Under the pieces are notes generated by a model. The model saw nothing but the letters and a program-made list of their open reading frames with translations. It did no database searches and was not told the DNA's origin. From Mytilus californianus (Eukaryota; Mollusca; Bivalvia; Mytilida; Mytilidae): a DNA stretch of 64,000 nucleotides. Where the stretch lies: the NCBI RefSeq assembly GCF_021869535.1, contig NW_026262734.1, positions 80,910,339-80,974,338 of the forward strand, read 5' to 3'. A program made the translations under genes and the position numbers. Shown in pieces: positions 10,506-21,270 of this stretch. Within the stretch, counting starts at the first letter, position 1. Every line of letters begins with the position of its first letter.

Positions 10506-12474
10506 ACATTCAAGTATAAAATGGTATTCATCTTCAATAGAATTGGTATAACATACATAGTCTATTATTTTTGTCAACATAAATAATATCTGCCTGTTTC
10601 TGTGATTAAATTATGAGCTGATATACGATATTTTCAAATGTATGTTTTGTAAATATAGTTTACAGGTCTATTTAAATAAATTTGCAATGCATTTGTACTA
10701 TACATATATCTATACAGATGACATTTATTTGAATTCTCAAAAAACACCGTTACTTAACTAATGAATGCACCAAGCATTTTATTCTTTCAATCGTGATAGA
10801 AAAAATAGCTTCACAAACTACACTTTGGCTTAACCAAACATTATTAAATCCATATCTAAACAAAACATCCTTAATCATGCTAATTTTACAACACCAGTTT
10901 TGTTTATCATTCTTTTTAATTCAACTTCTCATAGTTCTGAGCAATAATTCAATATGCTTGCTACATGAGTATCAAATAATGACAACAAAGTTTCATGGTT
11001 ATATTAATCGTCATGTATTTTATTAAATATCCTAAAAGCAGCCTTTTATAAACATTATTGGAAAGATGAAAATAAAAATAAAATAGTCAGTATTTTTTTA
11101 GCTGTGAAAGATCTGTGAAAAAATCATTCCATCATGTTTTATCTTCCTCTCTTTTATTGTATGGAAATGAACCAATAACATCAGCCTTCAACTTTATCAG
11201 GTCTATTTTGTTGTAGTTATGCATTAGAATTGTAGGAGAGTTCTGGGGAACACTAAGAAGAAGTTATTCCTATGGTTCTTGCCAAGTCTGAAATAGATAG
11301 ATTTCATATATTTTGTAACCACATTTGGTAATAGTATGTGACTCATCCCTAAGTAATCTTTATAATACATTTTTAAAGGTACTCAAGCTTTCCTGAAAAT
11401 TGAGTTATTCTGTCCTGACTGATTTAATTTCAACCATTATATCTTAACATATGGAGAAGGTGTCAAATTAAAATGTCCAGTACAAATGTTTTCAGTGATG
11501 TCCCCAATGCATAGTGCATAGTGTCCCTTAAAGTGAAAACAGAATATTTTTGATATGACAGATCTTTCGAATATGATGGTCCAAATAAATGAACAGATGA
11601 AAGGGTTTTTTTTCAAAATGTAATTATTAGTGTTATATAGCTTTCAAGCTTGACCTTTAAACTTTCATCTAAATCAAGATCAGAGGAAGATTTTGAGGGC
11701 CACTGAAGATATGAATTGAAATAACAAAATCAAAATGTTGAGGTTGACCAACTAGCGAAAAAAATCCTATAGTTATGAATAAAAAAATGGTAAAAAATAA
11801 ATCATTAAATTAGAACAAAAATAAACCGAATCATTCAATATATAATTTTTTAGTATTTGCAAGTATAGAATATTTAATTATACCTTGTCAGTTGACCATT
11901 TATTGTAATAAAGTCTTGTATTTTCATCTTTCTCCATCATTTAGAAGGGTTTCATATGTTGTTGAGGTACTCGGCTATCCAACCAGCTACATCCTAAACT
12001 TTCGATGTTTGAATAGACTGTTGCTTTGAAGTGGTGCAAAATTCGAAAGCTTCCATAAGTTTGGTCAGTGTCAGCACTGCTTGTCTTGCCAACTAAGAAG
12101 AAAATCTTTAATTACATTTACAATGAATTGTAGTAGAAAAACACCTCTGCCATTGTCTGAACTGATGATTTGGCAGAGCAAAGGTTTATTTTAGTTGGAC
12201 AACAATGGCTACTTCTGTTCACTGAGATCATGGTCTTAGTTTATTCAATTGTCACTAATCACAACAACGCTTTCACCATCATAAATCGGTTCTTATTTAA
12301 TCTGTCCTTCGTCGTTCTGTATTTCGATAGGATTCTGGTTGGTTTGCACCTTCGCCCTTTCCATAACCAGTTGAGATTTTCTTAGAAGATTTATTAGTCT
12401 TTTTGAATCATTCAATATGATTGATATTCTAAAGTTTTTATTACTTATTTAAGTAGGTGGGGACATAGGAGTTT
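10506..12474. other. Intergenic, no gene seen
   Basis: AT-rich sequence with no supported gene. On the minus strand near 12330-12400 a short stretch reads KKISTGYGKGEGANQPESYR, but it is bounded by stops and I cannot place it. An open frame at 12170-12385 on the + strand covers the same DNA and lacks motifs. Confidence 0.5.
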
Positions 12475-13055
12475 TAACAAGATCGCCACGTGGAAATCCT
12501 CTATTACTTGATCATCTACATAACGACGTATATTAACGTTCGTAAGAATTTTTAAGTCATCAACTCACACATCGTTATGGCAGCATCTGAGAACCTTGTC
12601 ACAAAGTTCAACAGACACAAGCTGCAAAAGTTTGGTGGACATATCAACCTAAAAAAAAACCTACGCTATTTCCGTTCCCCGCCGCATGGACTTCGTTAAG
12701 CACAAGGGTACCAAGAGTATTACACATATACCAGCTGATTTCAACGACTTCAAGCAAGAGTACATAAAAAAAAATTTAGCATAGTCGTTAAACAACAAAG
12801 TATTTCAGATTCCCTTGTAATAAACTGGGGCCAAAACGGGTGTCAGGTGATACCAGGTGGCGGCTGGACAATGTAGCAACAGGGTTCACAAAATGTTCCA
12901 AACACCGGTATTGACGACAAACGTCAAATCACGCTACCTCTAGCCACATCAATGAATTGTTCTCTATTGCCAATTCAGCCAGGGTAAAACAGACCTTGGG
13001 TTACCGAAGGATGTAGAATTTCCAGTCATATTTTGTGAAGTTGTTTATGCCAATC
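12475..13055 (+). pseudogene. Dead pogo/Tigger-type DDE transposase fragment
   Basis: The sequence carries in order RGNPLLLD, INSHIVMAASENLV, KFGGHI, RRMDFVKHKGTKS, HIPADFNDFKQEY, SDSLVINWGQNGCQVIPGG, DDKRQITLPLA and, in another frame, QGKTDLGLPKDVEFP. This order (helix-turn-helix end, FVKxKGT, NWDQTG...VP...W, DDKRQIT, QGKT) is that of the DDE_1 domain of the pogo/Tigger superfamily. The first catalytic Asp, expected in NWDQTG, is Gly (GGC at 12829-12831). A TAG sits at 12874-12876. Frames change in the A runs near 12651-12659 and 12765-12774, and again near 12980. The C-terminal half with the other catalytic acids is missing. No terminal inverted repeats were recognised. Confidence 0.85.
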
Positions 13056-13184
13056 CCCTGAAACATGTTTGTTCAGACCGTATCATACACAAGAAGCACA
13101 AATTATGATATCCTCCAAAAGGATGTCTGTATGCGATTTTAAGAATTTATCTATTTATTCTGATGTTTCCCGGAGTAGCTTCTA

Positions 13185-13347
13185 AATATGACTTGAGTAT
13201 GTATTTTTATGTAGCTTTCTCCATTCTTCTTTTAGTTTGACTACATGTGTAGCTGTTTCTCCCTTTGTCTTGGCTTTTTTTGTCAATTTATATGGCACCT
13301 CGTTAAGAAGGTGACTAATCCGTCTTACTAGATGTATTCAATTTGCT
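13185..13347 (-). other. Unrecognised coding-like fragment
   Basis: On the minus strand an open stretch of about 54 codons contains VRRISHLLNEVPYKLTKKAK and VKLKEEWRKLHKNTY before a TAG at 13182-13184. The composition is that of a charged helical protein rather than random AT-rich frames. I do not recognise the family. It lies between the dead transposase and a dispersed repeat and may be transposon debris. Confidence 0.3.
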
Positions 13348-13377
13348 TTTTGCCTTCATATTATGGAAATCATATTT

Positions 13378-13590
13378 GTGTCAATATAATGGAATTGTGT
13401 GCGACTGCCTTACAAGTGAGAGGTTAAGCTAGCTATTAAACCATGTTTAATAAATATGTACTACAGAAAGAAATGTCTATACTAAGTCGTTTGATGTGTT
13501 TGAGCTTTTGATTTTGCCATTTGATAAGGGACTTTCGGTTTTGAATATTCCTTGGATTTCGGTATTTTAGTTATTTTATTTTCTACAGAG
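13378..13590 (-). repeat. Dispersed bivalve-type repeat, family R3
   Basis: The sequence TCAATATAATGGAATTGTGT, GTGAGAGGTTAAGCTAGCTA, TTTGATGTGTTTGAGCTTTT and GATTTTGCCATTTGATAAGG is the reverse complement of the element at 30885-31275. Fragments of its other end occur at 32395-32440 and 32690-32745. Confidence 0.75.
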
Positions 13591-14858
13591 CCAAATCTCT
13601 ATCAAATTTATCCTCTTTTTCAAGTAGCAGTTTCCAATTTTTCTGAATTTGCAAAAATAATAAAGCTAAGGTCAATATAATCTGGACACTTTTGGCGAGA
13701 TAGGTATTTTGTAATGTCACTATGGCGAAATTATGGAGAAAGATATTTACGCACATAAACATCTTTGAAAGATACATTTTGTAGCAACATATCGTTCTGG
13801 GTATGATCTCAAATTGAATGACGCTGTTTTGACAGACTTTGATGTTTTGTGCTAAATGTTAGAAGATTGAAGCTGTTATGCCAATATGTTCAAAAATATA
13901 ACACCTAATGTTCGACAGACTATAATTCATGATATTGCCTTATGAACATCTGAAGGAAGTTATTTGGTAGATTTATAATACATTTTGATTTTTGAAAACA
14001 AGGGACCAAAATTATGCCTGATCATTCCTTCTGCTTTGCTCGGACTACTGGTCATATTATTTCAACACTTTAGGATTTACGGAAGACTGCTCCCATTCAA
14101 TTTTGAGAATAGTTTGCTTTGTCGTGCCGGAGTTACGGGACTTTAAACGTAAGATTTCTCCATTTTTCATATATCAAAAAATTTCACCATTTTTCATGTT
14201 TCACAAGAATTCACCATTTTTCATATATCACACACTAACTCGAATGTGACTGATTTGCTTTCCATTGAAATTTTCATAATTGTTTGGGATGATAAAAGCA
14301 AGCTTCCTTTCGATTTTTATACATTTTCTGCGTTGTCATTCCAGAGTTGAGGGACATTAATTGTCAAATCTGACGCATACTGTATGGCCTAAAAGTATCT
14401 TTATGCATGTCTTTTTTTTTTGTTTGCTTCTGATTAAATGCCAGCTTAATATCAAAGTTGTTTCTTGACACAATATGAACAATTAGGGCGTTTCGCCCTT
14501 GGTACATCTACTTATTAACGTCCCTCGTGAGCCTCATATTAATAAACTACGATTTGGACGCATGAAATTTATAATGTGTTATTTTCAATCATTTCATATG
14601 TTTAAAATTATTATTATATTGTCTTTTATAGACTCATTAGATCAAGCACGCGGGGGAAACTTTGAAGTAAGAACAATATCAGGTCGAAGTCTAGAAAAAT
14701 GCATCTCAGAGTACATGCAAGTATTCATGACAAGAAAGATGTAACATCATTATCTTAAACAGTTCGTATCTATTTCGAACATACTTTTGAACGTTACTAT
14801 AGGCTCCAACTCATGTCTTAGCGATATTTTCTAAGAAACAAAATCAATTTTGAGAAAT
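13591..14858. other. Intergenic, with a short three-copy repeat
   Basis: No supported gene. At about 14159-14237 the motif CACCATTTTTCATATATCA is repeated three times with a 27-28 bp period. The open frame at 14499-14744 has no recognisable domain and no start context. This stretch lies downstream of the collagen-C4-like terminal exon. Confidence 0.55.
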
Positions 14859-15337
14859 TTATTTAGAACAAACAACACAGTTAAGCTGATGGTTATTATG
14901 GTAGGGTGGACACGGTAGAGGTCCACATTTTAAACCAACAACAAAAAACAAGTGGCCGTCTTCATCCTTTTCTCCTGAGGAAATGTACTCCGGGTTCTTA
15001 TCCATACAAATATAAGACGAGGCAGAGAAACCTGCATGGCCACTAGCAAGATTACCATTATATTCTTGTTCCCACCTGGCGTAGCAGGAATGTCGACCTG
15101 GTATCATAATGGAGGAAGAAGCGATGTTATTTCTACATACTGCACACGGAACATCATTATCTGCTGAATCAGGAGCGAATTCATTCTTTTCATATTCAGC
15201 TCCATAAAGTAAACTCCAGCTGCTTGTAAATGATATGTTAGAAATTTCAGGATCTTTAGGTAAACACAAAGTATTAGCTGGTCCACCAAAACGAGATAAA
15301 TAGCTGATATGAGTATATCTCTGTCCTGCAGCATATC
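14859..15337 (-). CDS. Exon 3: C-terminal Cys-rich domain of the short-chain-collagen-C4-like protein
   Basis: Following an acceptor TTTTTTTATCAG (plus 15338-15349) the exon reads GYAAGQRYTHISYLSRFGG, then LCLPKDPE, YGAEYE, DNDVPCAVCRN, SSIMIPGRHSCYARWEQEY, LASGHAGFSASSYICMD, VGLKCGPLPCPPY and LNCVVCSK before TAA. The order LCLP / YGxEY / HDVPCAVCR-type / IMIPGRxxCYxxW / ASGHxxxxxSxYxC / KCGxLPCPPY / CVVC is characteristic of the bivalve domain, with its Cys and Pro residues kept. The exon is fully open (159 codons plus the split Gly). It is single copy in this window, lying about 200 bp outside the duplicated block. Confidence 0.8.
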
Positions 15338-15544
15338 CTGATAAAAAAAAACAAAAACATTAGAGCCTTGAGCTGTTTTATTGACAGTTGTTTTGTTTGC
15401 TTTATACTTATTTCGCAGCTCAGATTAAGTTTATGAAGACTGTACACATTAAACAAATCATTAGGCATAAACTCTAAATAGGTTTAAACAATATAACCAA
15501 GAATTCTGCAACTGACCCCCTTTTTTCGCTGTTTAAATTAAACT
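15338..15544. other. Intron 2 segment outside the duplicated block
   Basis: Sequence between the exon-3 acceptor and the left edge of the tandem duplication. It has a poly-T-rich acceptor region on the minus strand and no other feature. Confidence 0.6.
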
Positions 15545-16114
15545 TTAATAGTATTCGGCGATACCTATCAAAGTGTACCACTTAAGGCGATGTCATGTGA
15601 ATATACAAAAAACAGCAATACATGTTGATGCGAAGGGTATTTCAAAATATTTCATGAGACTGACGTGTCGTGCACTTTCTTCTTATAACCTTATTCGCAA
15701 AACGTATCAGTTAAGGAGATGAAACTTTCTTGTATTAAACATGGTTGTCCATAAGCGATGCCATCTTTTCCAATAAAAGTGTATCAAATATACGTAATGG
15801 GTATGTTGTTTAAACATAGCTTTGTTGTGTACCTGTGATTTTAAAGGTTCTTGCAGACTTCCAAAACTTTAATCTACATTAGAAATATTGTTGGATGGTT
15901 AAAATTTGATTGAATGTTACTATTAAAAGAAATGTAAGAGGTTTACTCAGTCTGTTATCTGGACTAAAAATAACTTTTTTTTTATCAAATTTAGCGTTAT
16001 AGATGACGGTCGTCTGGAAATGCGTATCATTTCAACAGCACGAGTTTTATTTTGATGTATATTGTATCAATGTTAAAATATATTATAATTTGTAACAAGA
16101 TTTGTTTTCCTAAC

Positions 16115-16345
16115 CGCCTTGGTGCTCTTGTGGTAGCGTATTCGACTCAAGTGCAAGGGGTCGTGCGATGTTCAGTCCGCGTCGGGGTCAAAAAGACTAT
16201 CTGCTGCTTCTCCATTTAACACTTGGCATTTCGGAGTTAGAACAACAACTGGTTGGCTTTGAGTGAGAATAATGTGTCTGGATAGGACAACATATATTTG
16301 TATTTCAAAAATGCAGACTCAGAGGGAAAATCCGCAACAACTGAC
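16115..16345 (+). mobile_element. tRNA-derived SINE, copy A
   Basis: CGCCTTGGTGCTCTTGTGG followed by TAGCGTATTCGACTCAAG resembles a tRNA 5' half with an A-box-like TGGTGCTCTTGTGGTAGCG. About 35 bases on, GATGTTCAGTCCGCGTC is a degenerate B box. A tRNA-unrelated body follows. The head is too diverged to be a functional tRNA gene. Exact ends are uncertain. Confidence 0.55.
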
Positions 16346-16829
16346 TACTCAAGCTCTGAAGATTAAAACAATCATTTCTATGACATAAAAGCATGACATA
16401 TAACAGGCTTATACATGATTTTTTTTTTTAACCTAGACCGATATTATGATTGCAAACGGTTTACAACAACTGTCACGTGTATGTCAACGGCTGCAATGTG
16501 CGTGGACATGTTTCCTTAAGGAATTATCTTTGTTGATTTTTTTTGGGGGCTTTTTATAAGTTTGAAGAGATTAGTGATCATGATAATCTAAACAACATCA
16601 ACAATTCAAAAGAGTGTCGCATTCGACGTACGTATCGTACATACATCATACCGAATTATCTTAATAATATTTAGTTTGTGTATCCAGTTCATCATTTGGT
16701 ATTATTGTATGGAGTTCGTTCGTTGTCTTAAGTTGTTTACAGTTTACATCTGTTTTATTTCTTTTGATTTCCTTCTGTTATAGAAAATATCCCAAAGCTG
16801 ATTATTTATGAATATTTCAAATGGCTTTT

Positions 16830-17625
16830 TTAGCTCACCTTTCCAATGGAAACGTGAGCTTTTGCCATCACTTGACGTCCGTCGTTGTCGTCCGTTAGGT
16901 GTAAACTATTTCAAACATCTTTTTTCTGAAACTACTGAACCAATTCCAACCAAACTTAAGCTGAATGATCTTTAGGGTATCTAAAATAAGTTTGTGTTTT
17001 ATTTTGTTTCGTCAAAAAACAGGGCCGACATGGTTAAAAATAGAAAATAGGGGTAAAATTCAGTTTATATCTCAAAAACTTAGAGCAAATCTGACATGGG
17101 GTAAAAAGGTTCATTAGGTCAAGTTCTATCAGCCCTGATATTTTCAGATGAATCTAACAACCCATTGTTGGGTTGCTGCCACTAAATTGGTAATTGTTGG
17201 GAAATTTTACAGTTTTTGGTTATGATCTTGAATACTGAACAGCAAACATGTTCAGCAAAGTAAGATCTACAAATAAGATCATCTAGTTTGCTTACCTTAA
17301 AAAATCTTCTCCTTTTAAACTGCTGAATCAATTTCAGCCAAACTTGGGCTGAATAAGTTACACAGTATTTAGAATAAATTTTGTACTTTATTTCCTTGTA
17401 TTTCAAGAAACATAGCCACTATGGCTAAAATGGAACATAGGGGTAAAATGCATTTTTTTTTTTTCCTTTTGAAGAAAATATGACAAATACAAAGAACATT
17501 TAAATGTCATTTTTTAGCCACTCATTAATATATATTGAAAAGCAAAAATATTCGTTGATGAAAGATTTAAGCAAACAATTACAGGTGAGCGATTCAGGCT
17601 CTGAAGAGCCTCTTGCTTTCTGTAT
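16830..17625 (+). mobile_element. Hairpin-ended dispersed element, copy A
   Basis: The element opens with a long hairpin (16832-16860: AGCTCAC and TTTCC pair with GGAAA and GTGAGCT around a 3-base loop). Its body contains TTGCCATCACTTGACGTCCG, TCTGAAACTACTGAACCAAT, GAGCAAATCTGACATGGGGT and AACCCATTGTTGGGTTGCTG. It closes near CAGGTGAGCGATTC with a second hairpin AGGCTCTGAAGAGCCT (17596-17611). I remember this as a highly repeated bivalve sequence. It lies in intron 2 close to exon 2A. Confidence 0.7.
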
Positions 17626-17653
17626 TAATGGGAGAAAAATATGCAAAAATTAC

Positions 17654-17725
17654 CTGAATAAACAAGTTCAGTATTTGTGCAGTCACATTGAGTTCTTCCC
17701 CATCGAACATATGTAGATCCATGGT
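17654..17725 (-). CDS. Exon 2A of the collagen-C4-like gene
   Basis: A 72-base phase 1-1 exon between TTGTTACTTGCAG and CAG|GTAATT. With the base from exon 1 it reads DHGSTYVRWGRTQCDC and NTELVYS. The GSTYVRWGR...C...ELVY pattern is the entry to the bivalve C4-like domain and joins exon 3 at a split Gly codon. It is open and has good splice sites. Confidence 0.8.
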
Positions 17726-18182
17726 CTGCAAGTAACAATAGTATGAAATGTTTTCATGCATACGTAACTATTTCATTCGATAAACTCAGTTTTTTTCTGC
17801 TATGAAAGAAGATAAATCATATTTGCATTTAGGAAAACATTATTCTGGATCAAAAATTGACGAAAAAGAATACCCAAATCGGGCATGAGGTTTGATTAGT
17901 TTGATTAAAGTTGATTGAAGTTGTCATACTAGATAAACGGTTTGAAAGTTTCTGGTAGAATTATCTAGAGTAAACGTACTCAAAATATTTTGCATGAGAA
18001 AAATTGCAAGTGAAACTAATAATTTTATATTTAATAGTCGAATTAAACAAATCATGACTCACACTTTGAGAAATTTATGTAGTCCTTACGATTTAGTTGT
18101 ATTGGTTTGATCTGTTTTCGACATTACATCGATCGTGAATTCTACTGTGCTTAGCGTCTAGTGACAAATATTTCATAAAATT

Positions 18183-18372
18183 GAGAATGGAAATGGGGAA
18201 TATGTCAAAGAGACAACAACCCGACCAAAGAGCAGACAACAGCCGAAGGCCACCAATGGGATTTCAATGCAGAGAGAAAATCCCGCACCCGGAGGTGATC
18301 CTCAGCTGGCCCCTAACTAAAATTGTGTGCTAGTTCAGTGAAAATGGACGCCACACTAAACTCCAAAACATA
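18183..18372 (-). repeat. Family R1 dispersed repeat in intron 1, copy A
   Basis: Reverse complement of the 6190-6432 and 26158-26330 copies (GAGACAACAACCCGACCAAA, GGTGATCCTCAGCTGGCCCC). A copy at the same place in block B shows that it was inserted before the duplication. Confidence 0.8.
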
Positions 18373-18756
18373 TAAATGTACTAAAATTAAAAAAAACATA
18401 CTAGACTAACAGGCGCAAAAATGCATATTTTGGCTGAGACAATACTGTCCAATACGTCCCTTAATGGGTTTGCAACTTTGATATATACCAGAACGAAGGG
18501 TAGATAATTGTGACTGCCAGTCAAGAAAGGGAAATCTCGACGGTTGATTCCCCCGTACTCCCATCATTTAAAGTGAATATTTGCTATCTTTCCAAAACCA
18601 TAGTAATAAGAAAGACATTGACAACTTATAAAAAAGTCAAAAGGATAATCCAATCACAGTATCGCGGAGTTAATAGATCGCATCGATTCTCACAATATTA
18701 GATTGTAATCTGACAAAATAATTTGGGTTTGTGTTGTTCGGAATTTTATAATAAAC

Positions 18757-18872
18757 TCATCGAAAAATACAAAGATAAATAATTGTTTACGGCAGATGCG
18801 CGTTTCGTCTAGAAGAGATTATTCAGTGTCGCTTGAATCAAAACAGTTAAAATACCAAATAAAGTACGAAAT
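18757..18872 (-). repeat. Family R2 dispersed repeat in intron 1, copy A
   Basis: GATGCGCGTTTCGTCTAGAA and CCAAATAAAGTACGAAAT are the reverse complement of the 10355-10505 element. Also present in block B. Confidence 0.7.
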
Positions 18873-19843
18873 TAAATAACATTGTGGACCCAAAATTATT
18901 GTAGAGGTATCTACGTGTTGTGTAAAACATTTAAGCCTGGTATCTATGATAATATATCTTATGCCCTCTTCCACTGCCTTTTTCCAGTTCCAGCGTTTAC
19001 AAATCTTCGCCGTTTATCCTATTTGGCTCCCTTTGTAAACTTTCCTATTAAATTTTTAAATATTGTCTTGTCGTGCTCGTATGTCCGCTTGATATGAGTA
19101 GGCATTTATATTTTGCAGCCATTTTGATTTGATGAAGTAAAAGCAACCGGTCAAAATAAGTTCAAATAACAGAATTACTTTTAGAATGATATTTAATTTC
19201 CTACCAAGCAACATTATTCAACTGACGTTGCATATCGCACACGTTTTGAACCAAGTTTTATGTAATTAGAATATGTCTTTGATGACAAAGCAAAAGTATA
19301 GATTGATATTAAACATGTTAGAATGTTCATTTGTCCTGGTCCTGAGTACGTATAAAATATTTGTCTTTTGATGTTAAGCAATCTCTTAACGTTTCCACCT
19401 TCAATCAAGGTTGACACATTTAACAGAATTACTCCATTAATTGACAATTAAAACTTAGTCCTGATTATGCATTAAATATTTCCCGCTTTATTTTTAAGTG
19501 ATTAAAACGATAAATAAATTATATAAGGATTTTGTTTAAATATATTCTACTTTCCAGTATGTTCTTTTTGACTGAGCCCGATTTGATTGTGGTGCATCTA
19601 CCCGAATTTTTTTTGCAAAGTATTCAACCCAACTGGTGCTAGGCGCCATCTCCAACTTACAGCGAGGTGAGAGTTTTGCTCCATATTGAAGGCCTCATTG
19701 TGACTTTGAGATGACAAACAGCAATAAAAGCACTGTTCTTTTAATGTCATGGATGGATACTCCATGTCCTTTGCTTTTCTATTATGTAAGAATACATTGT
19801 TCACTTGCACAATTAACGTTACAAACTTATCTTAAAGGCTTAC

Positions 19844-20131
19844 CCTGGTTTGCACTTATTAATTGATCTTGATGCTGAATATAAGACTCCAATTGAGACG
19901 TTGTAGACACCAAATTCATGTACTTTGCCTTTCGATCTGCATATTTTGCCTGCCATGCAGCATTCATCTGATTTAGCAACTGTGTTTGCAACTGGTTTTG
20001 TCGTTATAAATTTGCCAAACGAGCGCCTAAAACATCAGGGTCGTTCAATAAGATACGTTTTTTTTTTCATTTCCAAAGGCACATATAATAAACTCAAGAA
20101 ATATCAATTTTAACAAATGAAAGTACTCCAT
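19844..20131 (-). pseudogene. Exon 1A of the collagen-C4-like gene, frameshifted
   Basis: From ATG at 20131 it reads a signal peptide MEYFHLLKLIFLEFIICAFG, after which an A10 run (two bases longer than the matching stretch of copy B) shifts the frame. In the restored frame lie RLANL, a TAA, RQNQLQTQLLNQMNAAWQ, ADRKAKYMNLVST and SYIQHQDQLISANQ, ending CAGG|GTAAGC, a good phase-1 donor. The helical linker lies between the signal peptide and the Cys-rich domain. The TAA (an expected Gln or Glu codon) is shared with exon 1B, so it predates the duplication. Confidence 0.75.
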
Positions 20132-20394
20132 TTCATAATTTTATTATATCATTGTTTTTACAATTTGAACGGGACCATTGCTTAAAAAATAGGCGGAAGA
20201 TACCCAAAGAGACAATTAAAATGCACAAGTCGTAAAGAAAGTGACAAAAAACGAAAAATGATGAAAAGACAAACTATATTCCAAAACACCTCATATCGAG
20301 ATCTAATAAGTATTAGATTTCAAAAGTTTCGTCAAAAATTGAAAAAAATGCATTACATTATAAAGACTTTATATTTGTTTTTCGTAAATTGGGC

Positions 20395-20477
20395 CGTTAG
20401 TTTTCTCAATTGAATTGTTCCATATTTTCATGTCGGGGCCTTTTATAACTGACTCTTGTATGGGTTTTTTTTCTCTT
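20395..20477 (+). repeat. Family R4 dispersed repeat, truncated at the duplication junction
   Basis: GGGCCGTTAGTTTTCTCAATT and the following bases match 25735-25822 and, more distantly, 26741-26830. The copy stops at CTCTTT, where block B begins, and so marks the recombination point. Confidence 0.75.
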
Positions 20478-21047
20478 TAATAGCATTCGGCGATACCTAT
20501 CAAAGTGTACCACTTAAGGCGATGTCATGTGAATATACAAAAAACAGCAATACATGTTGATGGGAAGGGTATTTCAAAAATATTTCATGAGATTGACGTG
20601 TCGTGCACTTTCTTCTTATAACCTTATTCGTAAAACGTATCAGTTAAGCTGCTGAAACTTCTTTGTATTAAACATGGTTGTCCATAAGCAATGTCATCTT
20701 TTCTAATAAAAGTGTATCAAATATACGTAATGGGTATGTTGTTTAAACATAGCTTTGTTGTGTACCTGTGATTTGAAAGGTTCTTGTAGACTTCCAAGGC
20801 TTTAATCTACATCGGAAATATTGTAAGATGGTTAAAACTTGATTGAATGTTACTATTAAAGGAAATGTAAGAGGTTAACTCGGTCTGTTATCTGGACTAA
20901 AATAACTTTTTTTTTCATCAAATTTAGCGTTATAGATGACGGTCGTCTGGAAATGCTTATCATTAGAACAGCACGAGTTTTATTTTGATGTATATTGTAT
21001 CAATGTTAAAACATATCATAATTTGTAACAAGATTTGTTTTCCTAAC

Positions 21048-21270
21048 CGCCTTGGTGCTCTTGTGGTAGCGTATTCGACTCAAGTGCAAGAGGTCGTGCG
21101 ATGTTCAGTCTGCGTCGGGGTCAAAAAGACTATCTGCTGCTTCTCCATTTAACATTTGGCATTTCGGAGTTGGAACATCAACTGGTTGGCTTTGAGTGCG
21201 AATAATAGGACAACATATATTTGTTTTTCAAAAATGCAGACTCAGAGGGAAAATCCGCAACAACTGACAA
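21048..21270 (+). mobile_element. tRNA-derived SINE, copy B
   Basis: Duplicate of the copy at 16115-16345, carried by the tandem duplication and not an independent insertion: flanking sequence is shared on both sides. It has the same A-box-like and B-box-like elements, with a few substitutions and a small deletion near 21205. Confidence 0.55.

Larger units (their letters stand above)
14859..20131 (-). pseudogene. Short-chain-collagen-C4-like secreted protein gene, three exons (proximal copy), broken
   Basis: The minus-strand model joins exon 1 (20131-19844), exon 2 (17725-17654) and exon 3 (15337-14859). Both introns are phase 1 with consensus ends, and every join preserves frame. It would encode a secreted protein of about 278 residues: a signal peptide, a coiled linker and the Cys-rich C-terminal domain that annotators call short-chain collagen C4 in bivalves; no Gly-X-Y collagen repeat is present. 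The role of that domain is not established; extracellular function is inferred from the signal peptide. Exon 1 carries a 2-base expansion in an A10 run and a TAA, so this reading cannot give a full protein. Exons 2 and 3 are open. Introns are about 2.1 and 2.3 kb and hold repeats. Confidence 0.75.
15545..20477 (+). repeat. Tandem segmental duplication, copy A
   Basis: The block starting CTTTAATAG-TATTCGGCGATACC (about 15545) is repeated in the same orientation from about 20478 and is roughly 95% alike over most of its length by eye. Copy A holds a SINE, the hairpin-ended element, exon 2A, family R1 and R2 copies and exon 1A. It is about 400 bp shorter than copy B, because it lacks a 68-bp piece (present in B near 22178-22245), a ~30-bp piece (in B near 23358-23387) and the rearranged segment around 24860-25180. 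Confidence 0.9.

Noticed and set aside
12170-12385. 71-codon plus-strand frame upstream of the transposase
   Set aside because: It is hydrophobic by AT-rich composition, does not match the N-terminus of pogo transposases and is not in frame with it.
14499-14744. 81-codon plus-strand frame
   Set aside because: It has no family motif, no splice context and no counterpart elsewhere.
16115-16190. Possible functional tRNA gene
   Set aside because: The head is tRNA-like, but the B box is degenerate, arms do not pair well, and it is joined to a SINE-like body.
19598-19810. 70-codon minus-strand frame, with a shorter 60-codon version at 24653-24835
   Set aside because: It sits in intron 1 just after the exon-1A donor, shows no domain, and its extent differs between the two duplicated copies. 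Part of it is also inverted in the fold-back.
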